DNA of 54,177 nt from Bacteroidota bacterium (GTDB taxonomy: Bacteria > Bacteroidota > Bacteroidia > Chitinophagales > Saprospiraceae): positions 1 to 54,177 of the forward strand of contig JAKQJD010000249.1 in the NCBI GenBank assembly GCA_029561355.1. Direction: 5' to 3'. Shown here in pieces: positions 9,266 through 18,401 of this stretch. The notes beneath the pieces were generated by a model, which saw nothing but the letters and a program-made list of their open reading frames with translations, was not told the origin of the DNA and made no database searches. Every line of letters starts with the position of its first letter. Positions within the stretch are counted from its first letter, which is position 1. The position numbers and the translations under genes are program-made.

Positions 9266-9607
9266 ATGGCGCGTATTTATGCAAATGAAAATTTCCCAAC
9301 CCGTGCCATCGAAATTTTACGACAGTTGGGGCATGACGTGTTAACCACGCACGAGGCCGGAAATTCCAATCAAGCCATTCCAGATGAAAATGTATTGTCT
9401 TTCGCCACGGCTGAACAAAGAGCCGTTTTAACTTTCAACCGAAAAGACTTTTTCCTGCTTCACCGGCAAAATCCAAGCCATGCTGGCATTATTGCCTGCA
9501 CGGAAGACATTGATTTCGATGCACTTGCACATCGAATCCATGAAGCAATTCTGGTACATGGAGAAAACCTGGAATCGCAGGTAATTCGCATCAATCGGCC
9601 TTCCTGA
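9266..9607 (+). CDS. DUF5615 PIN-like toxin candidate
   Basis: The 113-residue product has the DUF5615/Mut7-C-type PIN-like pattern: an N-terminal acidic strand motif YANENFP (residues 5-11, in place of the common LADEN), then QLGHDVLTTHEAG, a central PDENVLSFATAEQRAVLTFNRKDF with acidic residues around 40 and the TFNRKDF strand near 65-71, and GIIACTED. PIN-like domains are metal-dependent RNases, and the retained Asp and Glu residues suggest an active site. Paired with the DUF433 gene 3 bases upstream, it is a likely toxin. Activity is inferred from family and context. Confidence 0.82.
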   Translation: MARIYANENFPTRAIEILRQLGHDVLTTHEAGNSNQAIPDENVLSFATAEQRAVLTFNRKDFFLLHRQNPSHAGIIACTEDIDFDALAHRIHEAILVHGENLESQVIRINRPS

Positions 9608-9650
9608 CTGTTTTTCTACAACTTCTGTTAAACCGATGGCCGGCCGAAAG

Positions 9651-11021
9651 TTAACCCAGCCCGTTCCGCCGCACTACCTCCGCATACCACCAAGCCGAAG
9701 CCTTCGGCACCCGCTTTAGCGTACCTTCCTCGATGTGTGTGATCCCGAATTTTTTGGAATACCCCGACGCCCATTCGAAATTGTCGAGCAGCGACCAGAT
9801 GAAATAGCCCTGCACGTCGACACCGTTTCCGATGGCCTCGTGTACGGCGGATAAATATCCGTCAAAAAAAGCGATACGCTCCGTGTCTTCCAGTTTGCCG
9901 TCGAAAGCGCAGCCGTTTTCGGTGATGTACACCGGCGGGTTGTCGTAGCGGGCAGCGATCCATTCCAGCAGTTTACGGCAGCCCCAGGGAACGATAGCCC
10001 ATTGCATATCCGTCATCGCCCAGTCGGGAGACACGCTCAGGTCCACGTCCTGGTCTTCCGAAAGGCCGCCGTTGCCGTATACGCTGCCGGCGCCGGCACT
10101 TTGCGAAGCATCGGAAGCATACATGGTGGTGTAATGATTCAATCCGAAAAAGTCGGAAGAACCTTGTATCAGCGCTTTTTCTTCCGGCGTAAAAGCGGGC
10201 AGCCTGTCGCCCAGCCGTTCTTTCATACAATCGGGGTAATCGCCCTTGTACACCGGATCAGCGAACCAGCCCAGAAAAAATTCCAGTGCCCTTTCCGCAG
10301 CGGCCCGGTCGGCGGCACTATCGGTGAGCGGTTCGCGCCAGTCGCAGTTATTGGTGATGCCGATTTTACCGCCCTGCACCGCCTGATATTTTTTGCGATA
10401 CACATCCACCGCCTGGGCGTGCGCCTTGACCAATTGGTGTCCTGCGCGGTAAGGCAAGTCTTTCGACACCTTTCCGGGGGCAAACACGCCATGGCCGTAA
10501 CCCAGAATAGCCACCACCCAGGCTTCATTGATGGTGATCCAGTTTTTTACCCGGTCGCCGAAATGCCGGAAACACACGTCGGCGTAGGCGGCAAACACAT
10601 CGGGGATTTCTTCACCCAGCCAGCCGTCTATCTCAAATTCGAGCGCTGCCGGCAAATCCCAGTGATATAAAGTGACCCATGGTTCGATACCCGCTGCCAA
10701 CAGGCTGTCGATGAGCCGATTGTAAAAGTCAATGCCGGACTGATTCACGGCGCCGCGTCCGGCAGGCAGTACCCTTGGCCAGGAAATGGAAAACCGGTAG
10801 GCCTTCACGCCGAGCGATTTCATAAGCGCTACGTCCTCTTCAAGCCGGTGATAATGGTCGCAGGCGAGGTTGCCGGTGTCGTTGTTGTGAATCTTGCCGG
10901 GGATCATGCAGAACACGTCCCAGATAGACGGGCCTTTGCCGTCGGCATTCCAGCCGCCCTCGATCTGGTAGGCGGAAGTGGCGCTGCCCCAGACGAAATC
11001 CGGGGGGAATAATTTATTCAT
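9651..11021 (-). CDS. bglA: GH1 beta-glucosidase
   Basis: A 456-residue cytoplasmic retaining beta-glucosidase of glycoside hydrolase family 1. It opens with FPPDFVWGSATSAYQIEGG, holds the acid/base Glu166 in TINEAW (most GH1 enzymes have NEP; here the Pro is Ala), the NHYTT segment near 295, the nucleophile Glu368 in ITENG, and the C-terminal WSLLDNFEWASGY substrate-binding motif. No signal peptide is present. It diverges from a sodium:solute symporter gene, which could supply its glucoside substrate. The start lies next to a GGTTAT-type repeat at 11022-11046. Confidence 0.95.
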   Translation of the reverse strand: MNKLFPPDFVWGSATSAYQIEGGWNADGKGPSIWDVFCMIPGKIHNNDTGNLACDHYHRLEEDVALMKSLGVKAYRFSISWPRVLPAGRGAVNQSGIDFYNRLIDSLLAAGIEPWVTLYHWDLPAALEFEIDGWLGEEIPDVFAAYADVCFRHFGDRVKNWITINEAWVVAILGYGHGVFAPGKVSKDLPYRAGHQLVKAHAQAVDVYRKKYQAVQGGKIGITNNCDWREPLTDSAADRAAAERALEFFLGWFADPVYKGDYPDCMKERLGDRLPAFTPEEKALIQGSSDFFGLNHYTTMYASDASQSAGAGSVYGNGGLSEDQDVDLSVSPDWAMTDMQWAIVPWGCRKLLEWIAARYDNPPVYITENGCAFDGKLEDTERIAFFDGYLSAVHEAIGNGVDVQGYFIWSLLDNFEWASGYSKKFGITHIEEGTLKRVPKASAWWYAEVVRRNGLG

Positions 11022-11100
11022 TGTTGGTTATCAGTTATCAGTTATCCTTAGCATGTTGAGATTTTCATTGCCGGGCTGCAAGCGAAAATCTCAAAATGCT
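11022..11100. repeat. GGTTAT half-element plus AT-rich hairpin in the GH1/symporter divergent spacer
   Basis: TTGGTTATCAGTTATCAG lies directly against the GH1 start codon and belongs to the GGTTATTGG word family. Beyond it, AGCATGTTGAGATTTTC (11050-11066) pairs with GAAAATCTCAAAATGCT (11084-11100) with one mismatch around a 17-base loop. The same 17-mer AGCATGTTGAGATTTTC occurs once more, on the minus strand, at 40542-40558. Confidence 0.6.
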
Positions 11101-11272
11101 CATAGCCGGGTGCCCGAAATTGGCATTTTTTGGTATAAGAGTGGTAAAATTTGGCAAAATACCCCGGGAGGCCGAAAGTTAGCACACCGGCAATCAGCAG
11201 GATAATGATTTGCATTTACCTTTACTTTTTTCCGAAACAAAACGATTCAAACGATCCTGTCAACGACCTGCT

Positions 11273-13204
11273 ATGTACGTTCTATCTACCATTGACCTGG
11301 TAATTATACTGCTGTATTTTCTCATGATGATCATGCTCGGTTATTACATGCGCAACCGGGCCAGAAAAAGTAAAGACGCCTATCTCATGGGCGGCAAAAC
11401 CCTGCCCTGGTACATGCTCGGGCTGAGCGACGCGAGTGATATGTTCGACATCAGCGGCACGATGCTGCTGGTCAGCATGGCTTTTCTCTATGGTTTCAAA
11501 AGCGTCTGGATTCCCTGGATGTGGCCGGTGTTCAACCAGATCTTTCTGATGGTATTCCTGAGCCGCTGGTTGCGCCGTAGCAACGCCACAACGGGCGCCG
11601 AATGGCTGGGCACACGATTTGGATTGCAGGACAAAGGGGTGGCGCAGAGCCACGTGATTGTCGTGGTGTTTGCCCTGCTGTTGTGCGTCGGCTACATGGC
11701 TTACGCCTTTGTCGGCGTGGGCGAGTTTTTGCAGATATTCCTGCCATATGAGCGGGTGAAGGATATGTTTCCTTTTCTCAGCCATGGAGAAGCGGCTTTC
11801 GCGCCGGGCTCGGATGCATACAATACGGCACTGCAGGTTTCCAAACAGAGCACCGCTCAGTTTTACGGCGTACTGATCTGCCTGGTGGCAACATTTTACA
11901 GCATTATCGGCGGTATGCACGGCATCGTGCTGGCCGATTTTATCAAATACATGATCATGATCGTGTGCTCGCTTTGCGTAGGCACGATAGCGATGATGCA
12001 CCTCGGCGGCGACAGTTCGGGCGTGCTCAGTAATGTGCCCAACGGGTGGGATACACCGTTTTTCGGCGCCGAACTCGGGCTCGACTGGACCAACAAGATC
12101 AACGACGCGGCGCTCAAATTGCAGCAGGACGGTTACCGTTTCTTTTCTGCCATCGTGGGCATGATGTTCTTCAGCGGCGTATTAAAAAGCCTGGCCGGCC
12201 CGGCGCCCAACTACGACTGCCAGAAAATTCTCAGTACGCGCAGTCCGGAAGAAGCGGCCAAAATGAGCGGATTTATTTCCGTGATCCTTATGCCGATCCG
12301 TTATTTCATGACCATGGGTTTGTGCGTGCTCGGCATCCTGTATTTCAGGGAACTGAACCTGCACACAGGCTCCGACGGCATCATCAATTTTGAAAGCATT
12401 ATGCCGGCGGTCATCAGCAAATTCCTGCCGGTGGGACTGATCGGGCTGGTGCTGGCTGGTTTTCTCGGCGCGTTTATGAGCAATTTCAGCGGCACGCTGA
12501 ATGCGGCGCAAGCCTATATGGTGAACGATATTTACCTGAAATACGTAGATCCTGCCGCGCCGCGCAAGCAGATCATCACCATGAGTTACCTGAGCGGCAT
12601 CATCATGGTAGCATTCGGCATCGGCCTGGGCCTGATGATCAAGGACGTCAATATGATCTTCAATATCATTACGGCGGGCCTGTATGGCGGGTTCGTATGC
12701 GCCAACGTGCTGAAATGGTACTGGTGGCGCTTCAACGCAACCGGCTATTTTTACGGTATGCTGGCCGGAATCGTGGCCAGCGCTATTCCGCCGGCTTTGT
12801 CGGTGAGCGGCGTGACGCATTATTTCGACGGTACGCGGATGCTTTATTTCTTCCCGATCTTTTTTGTAATCCAGTTAATTGCCTGTATTGCAGGTACTTA
12901 TGCTGCGCCGCCCACCAATACGGCAACGCTGCTGAATTTTTATAAAACAGTGCGCCCCTGGGGTTTCTGGAAACCCGTGCATGAAATGGCGGTAGCCGAA
13001 GACCCCGGATTTCAGAAAAATCCGAATCTCGGCGTCAATATTTTGAACGTCATACTGGGAATGGGCGGCCAGGTCCTGCTGATGCTGCTGCCGATGTACC
13101 TGATCCTGAACAAATGGACGGGGCTGGGCGTAGTGATGGGCCTGCTGGTGGTGGTATTCGTGGTAATGAAACGCACCTGGTGGAACCGGCTGACTGATTA
13201 CTAA
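11273..13204 (+). CDS. Sodium:solute symporter (SSS family), probable sugar transporter
   Basis: A 643-residue inner-membrane transporter of the SSS/SLC5 family with about 13-14 hydrophobic helices. It starts MYVLSTIDLVIILLYFLMM. The family's early signature is present (YLMGGKTLPWYMLGLSDAS near residues 38-56), as are FYSIIGGMHGIVLADFIKY near 205-223 and the GFLGAFMSNFSGTLNAAQAY segment near 400-420, the Na+-site helix of the family. The start was set at the ATG at 11273, because the 21 residues upstream are basic and not membrane-like. Divergence from a GH1 beta-glucosidase suggests uptake of a sugar or glucoside. Substrate is inference. Confidence 0.9.
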   Translation: MYVLSTIDLVIILLYFLMMIMLGYYMRNRARKSKDAYLMGGKTLPWYMLGLSDASDMFDISGTMLLVSMAFLYGFKSVWIPWMWPVFNQIFLMVFLSRWLRRSNATTGAEWLGTRFGLQDKGVAQSHVIVVVFALLLCVGYMAYAFVGVGEFLQIFLPYERVKDMFPFLSHGEAAFAPGSDAYNTALQVSKQSTAQFYGVLICLVATFYSIIGGMHGIVLADFIKYMIMIVCSLCVGTIAMMHLGGDSSGVLSNVPNGWDTPFFGAELGLDWTNKINDAALKLQQDGYRFFSAIVGMMFFSGVLKSLAGPAPNYDCQKILSTRSPEEAAKMSGFISVILMPIRYFMTMGLCVLGILYFRELNLHTGSDGIINFESIMPAVISKFLPVGLIGLVLAGFLGAFMSNFSGTLNAAQAYMVNDIYLKYVDPAAPRKQIITMSYLSGIIMVAFGIGLGLMIKDVNMIFNIITAGLYGGFVCANVLKWYWWRFNATGYFYGMLAGIVASAIPPALSVSGVTHYFDGTRMLYFFPIFFVIQLIACIAGTYAAPPTNTATLLNFYKTVRPWGFWKPVHEMAVAEDPGFQKNPNLGVNILNVILGMGGQVLLMLLPMYLILNKWTGLGVVMGLLVVVFVVMKRTWWNRLTDY

Positions 13205-13391
13205 AGTTCGAAGTCTGGAATCAGTGCGAAGTCGTCAGTGCGAAGTCGTCAGTGCGAAGTGCGAAGTCCGTACAAACGCAAAGTCGCCAGTTCGAAGTAA
13301 GGAGTCTTTTTACACCTCGGTGTTATAGACTTCGCACTTCGCACTGACGACTTCGCACTGATCCCCGACTTCGCACTGACGACTTCGCACT
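13205..13391. repeat. Stop-to-stop hairpin, GCGAAGTCGTCAGT words
   Basis: This element fills the whole space between the convergent symporter and TraB-like genes. The left arm repeats CAGTGCGAAGTCGT (about 13222-13268); the right arm repeats GACGACTTCGCACTGA (about 13328-13391). The middle (13270-13327) is not repetitive. Both stops are TAA followed by AGT. Arm copies are not exactly equal in number. Confidence 0.88.
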
Positions 13392-14318
13392 TTATTGCGC
13401 TACTTCCACCCGGTAACCTTCCTTGCGCAACAGGGCAACTACCCCGCCTGTGCCGCCCAAATGCCCGGCTCCGACGGCAAAAATGGTCGGTTTTTCGCGC
13501 ATCAGACGGCCCATTACGGGAATCCAGTTGCGGTTGCGCTGGTTGAGCAGAATTTCCTCATAATTACTCATGCCATACTGCGTATCGGAAATCATAGCCT
13601 GCATGGCCGTGATATCCTGGTTGCGGTACATTTTAAGCATGGTATCCAGTTCGCTTTCACCGCCGGCTTCGTGGCCGGTTTCGCGCAGTCCTTCCACCAG
13701 CATTTTAGCCTGTGCCTCGTATGGGATGCTGTCGAAAATGGACATTTGGTAAGCAGCCGTTTCCAGGCCGGTGGATTCCAGTTTTTGTTTTTTGGAAAGG
13801 CGGTACAATTCCATTTCCACGGAAGTCATGTCGCCGCTGGTAGTGGCCGAACCGCTGTCGTCGCCATTCGATACCAGCGTGCTCAGAAACATCGGTTTCA
13901 TGCGTTCGAACATGCCGGCCGGCAGGCCTTTTTCCTCCATCTTAGCACGCACCAGGGCGTAATCTTCGGGTGAAAGCAGGTCTTTGAGCGTTTTCCCGCC
14001 TGCCATGAACGACTTGGTAATCAGGCTCATTTGCGTGCGGATGTTGGTCATTTCCTTCATGTCGATCTCGAACGCCACCCGTTTGCTGTCTTCCAGCGCA
14101 TCGGCTACGACGGCGGGAATTTTAAAATCGTCTTTGGGTATGAGGTGGATGGTACCGTACAGATAAGAGGCTTTTTTCAACCCGTTTCCGCTGATTTTCC
14201 AAAAAACAGACTTCTCGGTAGGCACTATTTTTTCGGGGGCGTAGGTCATTTTGCCACCCGTTTTACAGCTGCCCAGCCCTACTATAAAAGCTGCCAGCCA
14301 AAACCATATTTGCTTCAT
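13392..14318 (-). CDS. TraB/GumN family lipoprotein
   Basis: A 308-residue protein with a lipoprotein-type signal (GLGSC, Cys18). The TraB/GumN (PrgY-like, Tiki superfamily) marks are present: SYLYGTIHLIPKDDF near residues 51-65 with the GxxH motif, FEIDM near 88-92, and AVGAGHLGGTGGVVALLRKEGY near 280-301 with the second Gly-His motif. Members are thought to be metallopeptidases of a Tiki-like fold; the conserved His and Glu residues are retained. The bacterial role is not established. The gene converges on the symporter across the hairpin at 13205-13391. Confidence 0.88.
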   Translation of the reverse strand: MKQIWFWLAAFIVGLGSCKTGGKMTYAPEKIVPTEKSVFWKISGNGLKKASYLYGTIHLIPKDDFKIPAVVADALEDSKRVAFEIDMKEMTNIRTQMSLITKSFMAGGKTLKDLLSPEDYALVRAKMEEKGLPAGMFERMKPMFLSTLVSNGDDSGSATTSGDMTSVEMELYRLSKKQKLESTGLETAAYQMSIFDSIPYEAQAKMLVEGLRETGHEAGGESELDTMLKMYRNQDITAMQAMISDTQYGMSNYEEILLNQRNRNWIPVMGRLMREKPTIFAVGAGHLGGTGGVVALLRKEGYRVEVAQ

Positions 14319-14549
14319 GTTGAATAGTTTACTTTCCGAATGCCCGAATCGTCGCGATACCCGGTTTTATTTTTTGTAAATGGAAAACGAAATGAGGGAG
14401 TGAAAGTTGACAAGGTTGCCTATGCGCTTTGTCAAAGTTTTGCAAAGGTAAGGCTGCTGCGCACACGCCGGTGTCTTACTTTGTGGCCATATTGAACATT
14501 AAACCTTCGCTTGATCAGAAACTTCTACTCATTCACCGCAAATCATTTT

Positions 14550-16754
14550 ATGAAAAAAACGCTTCTACTGCTGGCAGGTCTGATTTTTTTTGGACTTGCA
14601 GAAGCACAGAATAGTTCCGGCGACAGCAGCTTGCAGCTTGTGCACATCCGCGAAACCGTTATTTCTGCCAACCGAAGCAGCCAGGTGCGCAGCGCTGTGG
14701 CACAACAGGTGGTAGTGATCCGGCACCATGAAATAGAACAAATGAATGCGCAATCTACTGCCGATTTGATCCAGCAATCGGGCGCAGCCTTCGTGCAAAA
14801 AAGCCAGCAAGGCGGCGGAAGTCCGGTACTGCGCGGATTTGAAGCCAGCCGGGTGCTGATGGTGGTCGACGGTATCCGCATGAACAATCTGATTTACCGG
14901 GCAGGTCACCTACAGAACATTATTACCATTGACAATGCCATGCTCGATCGGGTAGAAGTACTGTACGGACCTTCCACCACGGTATACGGCACCGATGCGC
15001 TGGGTGGCGCACTTTGTTTTTATACCAAAAAACCGGCTTTCTCTGACAGCGGCAGGCTAAAATCCGACGGCACAGCCTCTTTCAGATATGGCGCCGTTAA
15101 CCAGGAAAAAACCATCCACGTCGACGTAAGCCTGGGAGGCAAAAGACTGGCCAGCATCCTTTCCATGACGTACAGCGATTTCGGCGACTTGCGCATGGGT
15201 AAAAACCCGGGCTCGGAAGGTGCTTTCGGCGAACGCCCGACTTATGTGGAGCGCATCGACGGCCACGATGTCATCTTGCAGAACTCCGATAAATACGTGC
15301 AGAAATTCAGCGGCTACCGGCAACTGGACATGATGAGCAAAACCATTTTCCGGCAAAATGCCCGCACCACGCATACCCTGAACCTGCAACTGAGTACCTC
15401 ATCGGATATTCCCCGCTACGACCGCCTGACCGACCCGGGAGCGGGCGGCACAGGATTCGCCTCGGCAGAATGGTACTACGGCCCGCAAGAGCGGCAAATG
15501 ATCGCCTACAAATTCGAAAAAAAACCGGCCGGCTGGCTGGATGAATTTCAAACGACCGTCAACTGGCAGGGCTTGCGGGAAAGCCGGCACAACCGCAATT
15601 TCAACGCGCCCCGAATCACCCGCCGCGAGGAAAACGTAGGCATACTGGGGCTGGTTTCCGAATTCGGGAAATCGTGGTCCGCCCAGAACCTCCGTTTCGG
15701 ATTGGATGCCCAGTACAATGCCCTGGCCTCCGATGCGGTTCGGGAAAATGTGAATACCGGCGAATTGACCCCGCAAAGCACCCGTTATCCCGACGGCGGC
15801 AGCGAAACGTTTCATGTTGCGGCGTTTGCTACCCACAACTGGGAGCACCGCAACTGGATCTTCAGCGAGGGCCTGCGCGCGGGCTTTGCATCCCTCGAAT
15901 CCAGATTCGGAAGCAAGGAATTTTATCCTTTTCCGTTCAATAAAGCCAGTCAGCGCAACCCTGTCGCATCGGCCAACCTTGGCGCCGTGTGGAATGGAAA
16001 GAGTGGCTGGAGATTTGCCGCAGATGTCTCTACCGGTTTTCGTGTGCCCAACGTAGACGACCTGGCCAAGGTTTTCGATTCTGCCGTAGGCGATGTCGTA
16101 GTGCCCAACCCGGACCTCGCTCCCGAGAAAACAATCAATATGGATTTGAACCTGACCCGCTTTATCTCGGATCGCCTGCGATGGGAAAATGTGCTGTGGG
16201 GAACCTTGCTGCGCGACGCGATCGTCACGGACGTGTACACGTTCAACGGTCAGGATTCCATCGAATACGACGGTGTACTCAGTCGCGTGCTGGCCAATCA
16301 GAATGCCCGCAAAGCGCGCCTGTTCGGTTTTTCCAGCACCCTGGAAGCCGATTTAAATGCAAAATGGGCGGCTTATGCGTCGGTGGCGTACACCAAAGGC
16401 GAAATCATCGGGACCGAAAGCAACAAGCCGCTCGACCATATTCCACCCGTATATGGCAGGGCCGGCATTCGCTGGCACACGTCGAAAGCGATGGCAGAAG
16501 CGTGGACCTTATTCAATGGTAAAAAGCCCATCGAAAATTACAACCACGAAGGCGAAGACAATGAACAATACGCCCGTCCGGATGGCACACCCGCCTGGTT
16601 TACGGTGAACCTGCGCGCCAGTTACCGCTTCACCTCTGCCCTGACGCTACAGGCGGGCCTGGAAAATCTGCTCGACCGGCAATACCGCAACTTCGCTTCG
16701 GGTATCAATGCGCCGGGGCGGAATTTGTGGGTGACGCTGCGGGTGAATTGGTGA
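14550..16754 (+). CDS. TonB-dependent outer-membrane receptor
   Basis: A 734-residue outer-membrane receptor with an N-terminal signal peptide (MKKTLLLLAGLIFFGLAEAQ). The plug domain follows directly, without the CarboxypepD-like leader usual in SusC proteins: VVVIRHHEIEQM, then GGGSPVLRGFEASRVLMVVD and the RVEVLYGPSTTVYGTDALGG segment. The rest is a beta-barrel ending in RNLWVTLRVNW with a terminal aromatic residue, as needed for barrel insertion. The plug resembles heme/hemoglobin and metal-complex receptors rather than glycan receptors; the ligand is not determined. The start was set at the Met before the signal peptide. The 230-base spacer upstream contains CAAAGGTA (14443-14450), a -7 box for the divergent TraB gene. 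Confidence 0.92.
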   Translation: MKKTLLLLAGLIFFGLAEAQNSSGDSSLQLVHIRETVISANRSSQVRSAVAQQVVVIRHHEIEQMNAQSTADLIQQSGAAFVQKSQQGGGSPVLRGFEASRVLMVVDGIRMNNLIYRAGHLQNIITIDNAMLDRVEVLYGPSTTVYGTDALGGALCFYTKKPAFSDSGRLKSDGTASFRYGAVNQEKTIHVDVSLGGKRLASILSMTYSDFGDLRMGKNPGSEGAFGERPTYVERIDGHDVILQNSDKYVQKFSGYRQLDMMSKTIFRQNARTTHTLNLQLSTSSDIPRYDRLTDPGAGGTGFASAEWYYGPQERQMIAYKFEKKPAGWLDEFQTTVNWQGLRESRHNRNFNAPRITRREENVGILGLVSEFGKSWSAQNLRFGLDAQYNALASDAVRENVNTGELTPQSTRYPDGGSETFHVAAFATHNWEHRNWIFSEGLRAGFASLESRFGSKEFYPFPFNKASQRNPVASANLGAVWNGKSGWRFAADVSTGFRVPNVDDLAKVFDSAVGDVVVPNPDLAPEKTINMDLNLTRFISDRLRWENVLWGTLLRDAIVTDVYTFNGQDSIEYDGVLSRVLANQNARKARLFGFSSTLEADLNAKWAAYASVAYTKGEIIGTESNKPLDHIPPVYGRAGIRWHTSKAMAEAWTLFNGKKPIENYNHEGEDNEQYARPDGTPAWFTVNLRASYRFTSALTLQAGLENLLDRQYRNFASGINAPGRNLWVTLRVNW

Positions 16755-16866
16755 GAGGTTATTGGTTATCGGTTATTAGTTATTAGTGTGGTAACCTTTA
16801 GCTTTTCTTGCACCAAAAGCCAAAGGTTACCACACTAATAACTAATAACGGATAACTAATAACCTC
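16755..16866. repeat. Long hairpin, GGTTATTGG family, between TonB receptor and glyA
   Basis: The 45-base left arm (16755-16799) begins GAGGTTATTGGTTATCGG right after the receptor stop TGA. The right arm (16822-16866) is its complement with two mismatches and ends AATAACCTC. The inner TTAGTGTGGTAACC core is shared with the element at 41654-41768. The 22-base middle adds a further GCTTTT/AAAAGC stem. The right arm ends 5 bases before the glyA -7 box. Confidence 0.93.
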
Positions 16867-16870
16867 TAAT

Positions 16871-16878
16871 TATCTTTG
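16871..16878 (+). promoter_or_regulatory. -7 promoter box of glyA
   Basis: TATCTTTG matches TAnnTTTG, 32 bases upstream of the glyA start. The normal -33 position falls inside the right arm of the hairpin element, which has no TTG there, so the promoter seems to have lost or replaced its upstream half. Confidence 0.6.
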
Positions 16879-16909
16879 CGCGAATTTTTCACCCAGTTTC
16901 CATTTCGAC

Positions 16910-18187
16910 ATGTCCGATATCATTTTTTCCCTCATTCAGAAAGAACTCGACCGGCAGCGCCGGGGCGTGGAACTCATAGCGTCCGAGAACTTTACCAGCC
17001 AGGCTGTCATGGACGCCATGGGCACCTGCCTCACCAATAAATACGCCGAAGGGTACCCGGGCCGCCGCTATTACGGAGGCTGCGAAGTGGTAGACGAAGT
17101 GGAGCAAATCGCTATCGACCGGCTCAAACGCCTGTTCGGCGCCGCCTGGGCCAATGTACAGCCACACTCCGGCGCACAGGCCAATGCAGCGGTGTTTCTT
17201 GCCTGCCTGCAACCCGGCGATAAAATCCTGGGTTTCAACCTGGCGCACGGCGGCCACTTGTCGCACGGGTCGCCGGTGAATTATTCCGGCAAAGTGTACA
17301 GCCCGGTTTTTTACGGGGTGGAAGAAGAGTCCGGCCGAATCGACATGAACAAAGTGGAAGCCATCGCACATGCCGAGCGCCCGAAACTGATTATTTGCGG
17401 CGCATCCGCCTATGCCCGCGATTGGGACTATGCGCGTTTCCGGCAGATCGCCGATGCCGTAGGCGCCCTCCTGCTGGCGGATATTGCCCACCCGGCAGGC
17501 CTGATCGCCACACAATTGCTCAACAACCCGATGCCGCACTGCCACATCGTGACCAGCACGACGCACAAAACCCTGCGCGGGCCACGCGGCGGTATTATTA
17601 TGATGGGCAAGGATTTTGAAAACCCCTGGAACCGCACGACCAAAAAAGGCGCGCCGATCCAAATGTCGAGCATTCTGGACAGCGGTGTATTCCCCGGTAT
17701 GCAGGGTGGTCCGCTGGAGCATGTGATTGCTGCCAAAGCCGTTGCATTCGGAGAAGCCTTGCAACCCGAATTCAAAACATATGGCCTGCAGGTGATCCGC
17801 AATGCAAATGCCATGGCCGAAGAATTCGTTTCGCGTGGTTACCGCATCATTTCGGGCGGCACGGACAACCACCTCATGCTGCTCGACCTACAATCGAAAA
17901 ACGTCAACGGCAAAGTGGCTGAAAACGCCCTAGGTGCTGCCGATATTACGGTTAATAAAAACATGATTCCTTTCGACCCGCAGCCCCCGATGACAACTTC
18001 CGGTATCCGCGTGGGCTCCGCCGCTATTACTACCCGCGGCATGAAAGAAGACGACTGCCGGCAGGTAGTGGAATGGATCGACGAAGTGATCATGCATGCC
18101 GATGATGCGGCTGTGCATGGGAAGGTGCGCGCGGCCGTGAACGAGTTCATGCAGCGGTTCCCGCTCTACGAAGGCGTAACCGTTTAA
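16910..18187 (+). CDS. glyA: Serine hydroxymethyltransferase
   Basis: The 425-residue PLP enzyme interconverts serine and glycine and charges tetrahydrofolate with a one-carbon unit. Marks: [12 protein letters not shown] (19-30), [15 protein letters not shown] (43-57), [11 protein letters not shown] (86-96), [10 protein letters not shown] (111-120), and the PLP-binding lysine Lys220 in [14 protein letters not shown]. Length and order are standard. The gene has its own -7 box and is followed immediately by a GTGAGAG hairpin (stop TAA then GAGAAGTGAG). Confidence 0.98.
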   Translation: MSDIIFSLIQKELDRQRRGVELIASENFTSQAVMDAMGTCLTNKYAEGYPGRRYYGGCEVVDEVEQIAIDRLKRLFGAAWANVQPHSGAQANAAVFLACLQPGDKILGFNLAHGGHLSHGSPVNYSGKVYSPVFYGVEEESGRIDMNKVEAIAHAERPKLIICGASAYARDWDYARFRQIADAVGALLLADIAHPAGLIATQLLNNPMPHCHIVTSTTHKTLRGPRGGIIMMGKDFENPWNRTTKKGAPIQMSSILDSGVFPGMQGGPLEHVIAAKAVAFGEALQPEFKTYGLQVIRNANAMAEEFVSRGYRIISGGTDNHLMLLDLQSKNVNGKVAENALGAADITVNKNMIPFDPQPPMTTSGIRVGSAAITTRGMKEDDCRQVVEWIDEVIMHADDAAVHGKVRAAVNEFMQRFPLYEGVTV

Positions 18188-18401
18188 GAGAAGTGAGAGG
18201 GTGAGAGAAATGAGAGGGTGAGAGATGTGAGAGGGTGAGAGGCGTAGATTACACCGCTCTGCCTTCGGCATTGTTCCGTAGGAAATTATGTGCGGATCAG
18301 TGTAATCTACGCCTCTCACATCTCTCACCCTCTCACTTCTCTAAAGGGCGGAGCGGTGTACTCTACGCCTCTCACTTCTCACTTCTCACTTCTCACTTCT
18401 T
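18188..18401. repeat. GTGAGAG-family hairpin plus extra half-module
   Basis: A full palindrome (18188-18343) is built of GTGAGAGGGTGAGAG words, a core GCGTAGATTACACCGCTCTG and its partner CAGTGTAATCTACGC, then CTCTCACCCTCTCAC words ending CTCTA. A second half-module follows (18344-18401): GCGGAGCGGTGTACTCTACG and four CTCTCACTT-like words. The left end touches the glyA stop and the right end touches the start codon of the glycosyltransferase, so that gene has no free upstream DNA. Confidence 0.92.

Noticed and set aside
18188..18401. Frames through the GTGAGAG repeats (for example 18235-18441)
   Set aside because: Repeat words give Ser/Leu/His-rich translations in several frames; no gene is supported in any hairpin element.
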